Source of the DNA: Diphasiastrum complanatum
Lineage: Eukaryota; Streptophyta; Lycopodiopsida; Lycopodiales; Lycopodiaceae
Assembly: GCA_029204225.1 (NCBI GenBank)
Contig: CM055113.1
Location: 32,014,299 to 32,078,298, forward strand
DNA: 64,000 nt
Direction of reading: 5' to 3'
The translations under genes and the position numbers were made by a program. Below the pieces are notes generated by a model. It saw only the letters and a program-made list of their open reading frames with translations, was not told the DNA's origin and searched no databases. Positions 57,866-64,000 of this stretch are shown here, piece by piece (position 1 is the stretch's first letter; each line of letters starts with the position of its first letter).

Positions 57866-58121
57866 CACCATTTGGAATATGACTAGAGAGTGTGTGGCAG
57901 AGTGGGGGAGCATTTTAAGCTCTGCCAGTTACTTAATAATGTTTAAAGTTTATTCTGGTTAGTGTGGCATCTAATTTTTTCCAAAAGTATATCTTCCTGA
58001 ATAAAGTTTATGGCTTCTTCGTGAATCGTGTAGCATCTAATTCTTTCATTAAAGTTTATGCATCATGCAACATCTTTCTCAAAAGTTTATTCTTCTTCAC
58101 GTAGGAGCTACTTTCTTGCAG

Positions 58122-58128
58122 TTTATAG
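58122..58128 (+). promoter_or_regulatory. TATA-like box of gene copy 3
   Basis: TTTATAG, about 160 bp before the start codon, followed by the CTCACT-rich leader shared by all copies. Confidence 0.5.
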
Positions 58129-58287
58129 CCTGATCTCACTCACTCATTCACTCACTCGTCTCATCTCAGGAGTGACAACTCTCTCACTCATTTATTCAGT
58201 ACTCGCTGGTCTCTAAGGAGTCGTCGGTACTGCTACTACTCTCGCTTGAAGCTCATCCCTCAAACCCATTCAACTTTAATTTCAAGC

Positions 58288-58647
58288 ATGGCGCAAGACC
58301 AAGTAAGCAAAAGGTACCTTTCTCAGGGTCATGTCCATGGAGAGGCGGTGAGCGGCATCAAGCTCCTGGCTCTCAAAATACATGACGAGAGCAAAACTTT
58401 TGCAGGCTCTGCCATAGTTGACACTAGTTCTGCTGGACTGGAGACGATTACCGGCACATTGTACACCGACAACCTGCATGAGCTACACAATAACACGGTT
58501 AGCTTCAAGTTCAAGACGGAATACGATAAATTCGTTGTTAGCTTCTACGATAAGCATGAAAAGTGGCTGGGTGTTGTGGAAGCTAACCCTATCAAGAGCG
58601 TCACTGTGCCTGGTCAGGGGACTGGATGTTGGGTCTACGATTCATAG
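58288..58647 (+). CDS. Small single-exon protein of unknown family, copy 3 (119 aa)
   Basis: The fullest copy. It starts MAQDQVSKRYLSQGHVHGEA and ends GTGCWVYDS with a natural stop. It has no signal peptide or transmembrane helix, a single Cys (114), Trp at 93 and 115, and many beta-prone stretches, with Gly/Thr-rich turns (ETITGTLYT, TVPGQGTG). Family and function are not recognised. The C-terminal Trp-Val-Tyr-Asp-Ser is probably ancestral, because copies 2 and 4 end through local mutations at the same place. Promoter block and 3' flank match copy 2. A gypsy fragment replaces the flank at 59646. Likely the best candidate for a working member. Confidence 0.75.
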   Translation: MAQDQVSKRYLSQGHVHGEAVSGIKLLALKIHDESKTFAGSAIVDTSSAGLETITGTLYTDNLHELHNNTVSFKFKTEYDKFVVSFYDKHEKWLGVVEANPIKSVTVPGQGTGCWVYDS

Positions 58648-59645
58648 TTATCTGCATCTTATTCTATGAAATCGGCATATGCTTCCTCATGTCATTTGTG
58701 CTATAAATGACGAAGAACCTTGTTATAATAGTGTAGTGAATGCCGTTGTTACGACTAGTGTGATGCTGTTGTGATCACTTTGTATACTTAATTGTAATGA
58801 TGTTGCTGCTATATGATATTATGAAAAACATTATGGTTTTGTATTACGTCATTGTGATCGTGTTATCTGGCGTCGTCTGATCCGGAGATACCTGCCTTTC
58901 TTTTGGTTCAGTGTGTAACAATATTGGACATTATGGCATTATGCTCAATGGTTGTTGTTTGCCTTCATGCTCCCTTGTCGAGGACTGCTTCATCCAGCGC
59001 ATGTTGAGATCTCTCCTGATTTCTTTTATGGACAAAGCGCACACAACTTGATCTGCATATCGCACCATCCGCACAAGTAAAAAATAGTGATGCAGAAATG
59101 AAACACACGCTGAACTGCATAACTCTTTCTCTGTGTCTTTTACTTCTGATAGACGCAATCTTGTACAGATCCTCCATAGGTACATGCAGGCTTGATTCTA
59201 ACGCATTAAAAATACGTACATAACTTACACTAAGTTACCCGTGGTTTAACATACATAATCTACTCACCTAAACTTTTCTCTGTCAATTTGGCTCGTAACT
59301 GCTGCGTGTAGTACTCAGTGACCACTCACCTGTCCAGTGTCATTACTTCCCACACTGAAGCTTTAATTTGTCTGCTTGTTGTATCAGACTAGCGCTCACA
59401 AACAGATTTAATCTATGCAGACAAGACAGTCTGTTGGTAGTCATCAAACATAAAGAAAACAGCCAAAGGATACAGACACGATATACAAGCTCTCTCAATC
59501 TCCCTCTGATCATTCCAAGAAGCACAGGAGATAGAGCTTCAAAGCCTGAGTTATTCCAACGTGTTGTCTTATACAACAAGATACTGCTTAAGAGAAAAAA
59601 TTCAAGAAAGCTTAATATTGCTAATCCTATTTATCCACTATGCCA
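58648..59645 (+). repeat. Conserved 3' flank of the small-gene module, copy 3
   Basis: Almost identical to 37056-38055. Identity stops at CACTATGCCACTTTACGG, where gypsy sequence begins. Confidence 0.85.
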
Positions 59646-60176
59646 CTTTACGGAAACCTAAAAAGGGTAATAAGAAGAAGGCCGGAAGTGTTCGAAGATC
59701 AGTCCTCCTGTTGTTTGGATTGATGAACTTAATCAAAGCTTTGAAGCTTTGAAGATGTTGCTGTCTACAGCCGCTACCTTACACATAGTGGACCCTAGCG
59801 GATCTTTCTTAGTGAAAACAGATGCTAGTGACTATGCGATAGGTGCAGTCCTTTACCAGGATGGTAGACCTGTGGCTTTCGAGAGCAAGAAGTTGGACCC
59901 AACTCAAAGTAGATATTCGACTTATGAGAAAAAACTTTTTGCTGTCATCCATGCGTTAAAGATCTGGAGACATTATTTGTATGGATCCAAATTCATGGTA
60001 ATGAAAGATCATGAATCTCTTAAGTATATCCGTGATGCCTTGGACCTTTAAGTTCATAAGGCCCGCTGGTCAGAACTCATTCCAGAGTTCAAATTCGACA
60101 TTAAGTACCGTCGAGGTACGTCAAATTGTGTTGCTGATGCTTTGAGCCGGATTGGAGAAGTTAATCAGTAAAGCAG
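59646..60176 (+). pseudogene. Element-A-family RT end and RNase H fragment
   Basis: Reads DELNQSFEALKMLLSTAATL in mixed frames, then the RNase H: DPSGSFLVKTDASDYAIGAV, ESKKLDPTQSRYSTYEKK, HALKIWRHYLYGSKF, KDHESLKYI and [13 protein letters not shown]. All four acidic motif positions (D, E, D, D) are present, with one stop after ALDL. It is closely similar to element A at 5200-5970 but without the MITE. It starts abruptly in the gene-module flank, and the integrase zinc-binding region that should follow is missing. Confidence 0.85.
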
Positions 60177-60640
60177 CTGGTCTGTTGCATCCATTGGAAA
60201 TTCCCAGCAAGAAATGAAAAAGTATTTCCATGGATTTTGTGGTCGAACTTCCCAAGTCAGGGAAGGGTCACGATGCTATTTGGGTAGTAGTTGACAGACT
60301 AACCAAAATGGCACAATTTATTCCAACAAAAACTACTGTCAAAGCTTATGAACTTGCTCAACTTTTCGTTGAAAAGTTGTTCAGGTTGTATGGTTTGTCG
60401 AACGATATTGTTAGTGATCGTGATTCCAAGATCACTGGCAAATTTTGGCAGGCGGTCTTTGAAAGACTGGAAACTACTTTAAGTCTATCGTCTACGGATC
60501 ACCCAGAAACCGATGGTCAGACTGAACATGGCTCCCAATGGTTGAGTTCACATACAATAGTATGAAGCATTCTGCCACTGATTTTAGTCCTTTTATGCTC
60601 TTGTACGGTTTTCAGTCTCGTTCCCCTATCTCCGTTGGAT
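60177..60640 (+). pseudogene. Element-A-family integrase core fragment
   Basis: Reads LLHPLEIPS, then SMDFVVELPKSGKGHDAIW (first Asp), AQLFVEKLFRLYGLSND, IVSDRDSKITGKFW (second Asp) and DHPETDGQTEHGSQW (Glu). The three catalytic residues are present. Afterwards the frame shifts (MKHSATDFSPFMLLYGFQS-like), and the sequence breaks off near 60636 after ISVGLD. Confidence 0.85.
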
Positions 60641-61445
60641 TGGACCTAACTGCAAGGGAAAAGGACATGTAACTGCAAAATGTCCTCAATCACAACAACC
60701 GAGGTCTAAACCACGGTTTGTAAATTCACCTAGGGAAGATGAGCCTCGACCATCTAAGTCTAGTCCTGATATGGTAGTCTAGAGAATAGAAGTAGAATCA
60801 GAGATACTAGAAGATCAAGACCAGGATTGGCCCGATTTGGAATCAGATGTAAATAAAGTTACGACTAGAAGTAGGAAAGATAATTTAACTTTTCGAGATA
60901 AGAAGAAAAATATGAAGGTAAAATATGCAAATTTTGCGAAAAGCGCAAAAAATGCAACAAACAAAGATGCAAATTGCAGAAAAGCCCTTAGAAACTACTC
61001 TTAATAAGGATCTAGACTTTGATCGGTTGGATGAAAAGTATTATCAAGTAGATATTAGTTCACAGGCTAAGAAAGTTAAGAAGGTGACATTTGCAAATCC
61101 AATCATAAACATTGAATTGCCTAGAGATCCATCATCGCTTAAAATTGCTCTTATGATATGGTAGAAGATTTTGCTTCTAGAAATTTAAACAATAATCAGA
61201 AGATAACCAGTATTATAAAAAGGAGATTAAGTTTTACAAAAGAAGAAAAGAAAGAAAGCTAAGTTGCCACCAGTGGATGTAGGACTAGTGAATTATGGCG
61301 ATGAAGGCCAATCCAAAATTCAAATATTAATCAATGGTTGTATTTTAGATAATGTACCCATAGATTCTAGGTCAAGCGTCAGTATTTCGACCCACGAAAC
61401 TATATATGAGTTAGGCATTCACCATCAAATTGCACCGACACTTAG
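60641..61445 (+). pseudogene. Second gypsy family: gag end and protease fragment
   Basis: The zinc-knuckle half reads NCKGKGHVTAKCPQ, then a charged linker (TTRSRKDNLTFRDKKKN) and at 61264 VDVGLVNYGDEGQSKIQIL followed by DNVPIDSRSSVSIS. The last matches the retropepsin loop DSGSSVSI with Gly replaced by Arg. Several stops interrupt it. It is joined at about 60636 to the integrase of the element A family, an unnatural order (integrase before gag), so the junction is a rearrangement. Confidence 0.75.
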
Positions 61446-61699
61446 ACATTTACAAAAAATATGTTATAGTCGATCTCAATTGTGTGCACATAGTATATCT
61501 AGTACAATAACCCTTATTGAAAGAAGAGAGCAACTTATTAGAGTGGATTTTAGCTTTGGTTCGTCATCGATGCACATAAAGGTAAGATTTACTAAAAGCC
61601 AATGCTTGAAAAACTCAAATTGCCTATTGGTAGATGAATATATTGCAGCTGCTCTATATCTTGCAAATCGATGCTATTGTATTCAGATTGGCCCAATGT

Positions 61700-61700
<1 letters not shown>
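61446..61700 (-). repeat. R repeat upstream of gene copy 4
   Basis: Complement of the CACACAATTGAGATC...CTTTCAATAAGGG segment and the GGCAATTTGAGTTTTTCAAG landmark, ending at the CT tract 61702-61735. Confidence 0.8.

Positions 61701-61701
<1 letters not shown>

Positions 61702-61735
<34 letters not shown>
61702..61735. repeat. (CT)n tract upstream of gene copy 4
   Basis: About 33 bp CT, some 440 bp upstream of the start codon. Confidence 0.9.
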
Positions 61736-61738
<3 letters not shown>

Positions 61739-62018
61739 AGAGAGTGTGTGGCAAAGAGTGGAAGGGCATTTTAAGCTATCCTAGTTAAAGCCTGTGATGT
61801 TCATCTAGCATCGGGTTAGTGTAGCATCTAAGTTTTTCCAGAAGTATATCTTCCTGAATAAAGTTTATGGCTTCTTCGTGAATAGTGTAGCATCTTCTTT
61901 TTCAAACATATTTTACTTAAAGTTTATTCTTCTTTATCGATCGTGCAACATCTTTCTCAAAAGTTTATTCTTCTTTATCTAGCATCATTTTACAAAAAGT
62001 TTATTCTTCTTGACGCAG

Positions 62019-62025
62019 TTTATAG
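62019..62025 (+). promoter_or_regulatory. TATA-like box of gene copy 4
   Basis: TTTATAG, 155 bp before the start codon, with the same downstream leader. Just upstream, CATC...AAAGTTTATTCTTCTT occurs three times (61910-62010) as a short local repeat that is not expanded in copy 2. Confidence 0.5.
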
Positions 62026-62173
62026 CCTGATCTCACTCACTCATTCACTCACTCGTCTCATCTCAGGAGTGACAACTCTCTCACTCACTCGCTGGTCTCT
62101 CAGGAGTCGTCGGTACTGCTACTACTCTCGCTTGAAGCTCATCCCTCAAACCTATTCAACTTTAATTTCAAGC

Positions 62174-62524
62174 ATGGCGCAATACCAAGTAAGCAAAAAG
62201 TACCTTTATCAGGGTCATGTCCATGGAGAGGCAGTGAGCGGCATCAAGCTCCTGGCTCTCAAAATACATGACGAGAGCAAAAATTTTGCAGGCTCTGCCA
62301 TAGTTGACACTAGTTCTGCTGTACTGGAGACGATTACCGGCACATTGTACACCGATAACCTGCATGAGCTACACAATAACACGGTTAGCTTCAAGTTCAA
62401 GACGGAACACGATAAATTCATTGTCAGCTTCTACGATAAGCATGAAAAGTGGCTGGGTGTTGTCGAAGCTAACCCTATCAAGAGCGTCACTGTGCCTGGT
62501 CAGGGGACTGGATGTTGGGAATAG
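62174..62524 (+). CDS. Small single-exon protein of unknown family, copy 4 (116 aa)
   Basis: Starts MAQYQVSKKYLYQGHVHGEA. Against copy 3 it differs by Asp4Tyr, Arg9Lys, Ser12Tyr, Thr37Asn, Gly50Val, Tyr79His and Val83Ile, plus a changed C-terminus ending CWE. By eye there are about seven amino-acid changes against four silent ones, which does not indicate strong constraint. The frame is nevertheless open over the full domain. Leader and TATA-like box are kept. The 3' flank follows the other copies to about 62930 and then diverges. Confidence 0.65.
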   Translation: MAQYQVSKKYLYQGHVHGEAVSGIKLLALKIHDESKNFAGSAIVDTSSAVLETITGTLYTDNLHELHNNTVSFKFKTEHDKFIVSFYDKHEKWLGVVEANPIKSVTVPGQGTGCWE

Positions 62525-62930
62525 GATTCATAGTTATCTGCATCTTATTCTATGAAATCGGCATATGCTTCCTCATGTCATTTGTGCTATAAATGACGAA
62601 GAAGCTTGTTATAATAGTATAGTGAATGCCGTTGTTAGGACTAGTGCGATGCTGTTGGATCACATAGTTGTGATCGGATTACTAAATCGTAATGATGTTG
62701 CTGCTATGATAATATGATAAACATTATGGTTTTGTATTACGTGATTGTGATTGTGTTGTCCGGCGACGTCTGATGCGTAGATACCTGCCTTTCTTTTGGT
62801 TGAGTGTGTAACAATATTGGACATTATGCTCAATGGTTGTTGTTTTACTTCATGCCGGCTTGTCCAGAACTGCTTAATCCAGCGCATTTTGAGATCTCTC
62901 CTGATTTCTTTTATGCACACAGCACGCACA

Positions 62931-64000
62931 ACTAGATCTGCTAGTTGTGTTCAATTGCAACTAGGAAAAAGCTTCTTTTTTTTCATCTAGGAAATTGTTC
63001 CACCTGCACTCATGCGATTCAAATCTATGTCACCTGCATTAGCAATAGAGACCACACATGAAAAGCCTTGCTGCACCCATACAAGTCATTGATGCACGAA
63101 CATCCTACATTATTCAAGCATGAAGCAACCTGTTTAAAATTAGATAAAGAACTTAATCCTATCAGATACTCACAAGAGACAAGCTGTAACGAAAAACACT
63201 GAGTGTGATGAACAAATCTTATCATATATTCGTAGAAAACAAAGCACATACGTATATACAGAGATTTGGGTGTCCTTTTTCTCCACAACTGTCTCTAATC
63301 AACCTTTTGGCGCCAACTCTAGGCTTGCTAGCTCATTCCGATGCTTCGCTTCTGACGATTCTGCATCAGAACAGCATTGCTGGATTGCAGATTAGAAAGG
63401 ATGATTGCATGCCAGTTGGGTTGCACTATCTGATTCAAACACTGGCAAATTACTGATTACGAAATTAGCTTATCTTTGCTAACGGACTGCAATGCACTAT
63501 CTGATCCATGAATGAATTACGATGCAGGTTTCATGCTTATCTTTAGTAAGAATGTACTGCTAGTCCAGGATTAAGCGCAATTGATGACTGCAGAATATTT
63601 AGTTTTTAGTCCAAGTATGGCAACAGCTTCTAGATAGATAGTTATTGCATTGCGCTGCTTTATCTATCATGGTCGAAACACGACAATACACGTGATAAGC
63701 ACCAAAAAAACTAGGCTAGGCTTAGGAGAAAGGTTAGATTGCATGTCTGAAAGGATTGTGAAATTAACCAAGCTCTAACGGATACAAAAAGATAATTGTG
63801 ATCGTCCAGATTTCAATAAGATAGAAATTGCGTGGAAATTGTTAAAAATGTGTAACATTAACGAGTTTAGGATTTAGCGACACAAAAGTAGCGTTGCATG
63901 GTATTTTCTTCAGTTTTGGAGCTCGAAAGCTCAACAACTTCTGAATCACCATTCATATGACCTGGACATAACCACCGGATGTAGCAACTTAGATCAAAAT
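62931..64000. other. No gene recognised
   Basis: Sequence after the end of the module copy 4 flank. Two short ORFs (63025-63288 minus, 63205-63456 plus) overlap each other and show no known motif. Confidence 0.5.

Overview
This looks like nuclear DNA of a flowering plant, from a gene-poor, transposon-rich stretch. The evidence is AT-rich sequence, Ty3/gypsy chromoviruses with chromodomains, Copia remnants, CACTA-type DNA transposon ends, a hAT-like transposase, MITE-like insertions, long (TC)n tracts and broken pieces of plant genes. The species cannot be told from the sequence. Nothing resembles a bacterial operon, a CRISPR array or a phage.

Layout. 1-192 is the end of a CACTA transposon cut by the window edge. 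A ~690-bp AT-rich repeat, called R here, follows and recurs across the window. An enolase-like exon fragment lies at 2860-2943. 3158-9090 is a complete but decayed chromovirus on the minus strand (LTRs, PBS, PPT, TTGAG target duplication) with a small MITE in its RNase H region. 9096-11800 holds a UBA-domain gene fragment, a gutted copy of a small gene and R repeats. 12.1-13.3 kb carries Copia gag debris. 16.4-17.05 kb holds two exon-like pieces of an N4/N6-type DNA methyltransferase domain. 19.7-32.3 kb is bounded by two CACTA-like termini. It contains an old minus-strand gypsy element that is split by a younger element at 22499-28738, which has two 1.13-kb LTRs, a gag but no pol, and a CGGAC target duplication. 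From 29.8 to 39.4 kb much of 8.4-19.4 kb returns in inverted order, so 8.4-39.4 kb is a large imperfect palindrome. 40622-45090 is a second complete chromovirus (GTCAT duplication) that lacks protease and reverse transcriptase. 45.1-46.0 kb is minisatellite-like. 50.1-52.25 kb is a hAT-like transposase pseudogene. 53.4-54.2 and 59.6-61.4 kb are gypsy fragments.

The only plausible intact host genes are three near-identical single-exon ORFs of 116-119 codons at 36705-37055, 58288-58647 and 62174-62524. A fourth copy at 9926-9894 keeps its leader and start codon but has lost its body. I do not recognise the protein family. Each copy carries the same upstream block (R repeat, CT/GA tract, TATA-like box, CTCACT-rich leader), and the first three also share a long 3' flank. 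The gene therefore spread as a module of about 2-3 kb.

Inferred history: a UBA-gene fragment lay next to one gene module. A chromovirus inserted into it. The segment was duplicated in inverted orientation, since both copies share the same LTR insertion site. Later events include the 22.5-28.7 kb retroelement and the MITE-linked loss of the first gene copy.
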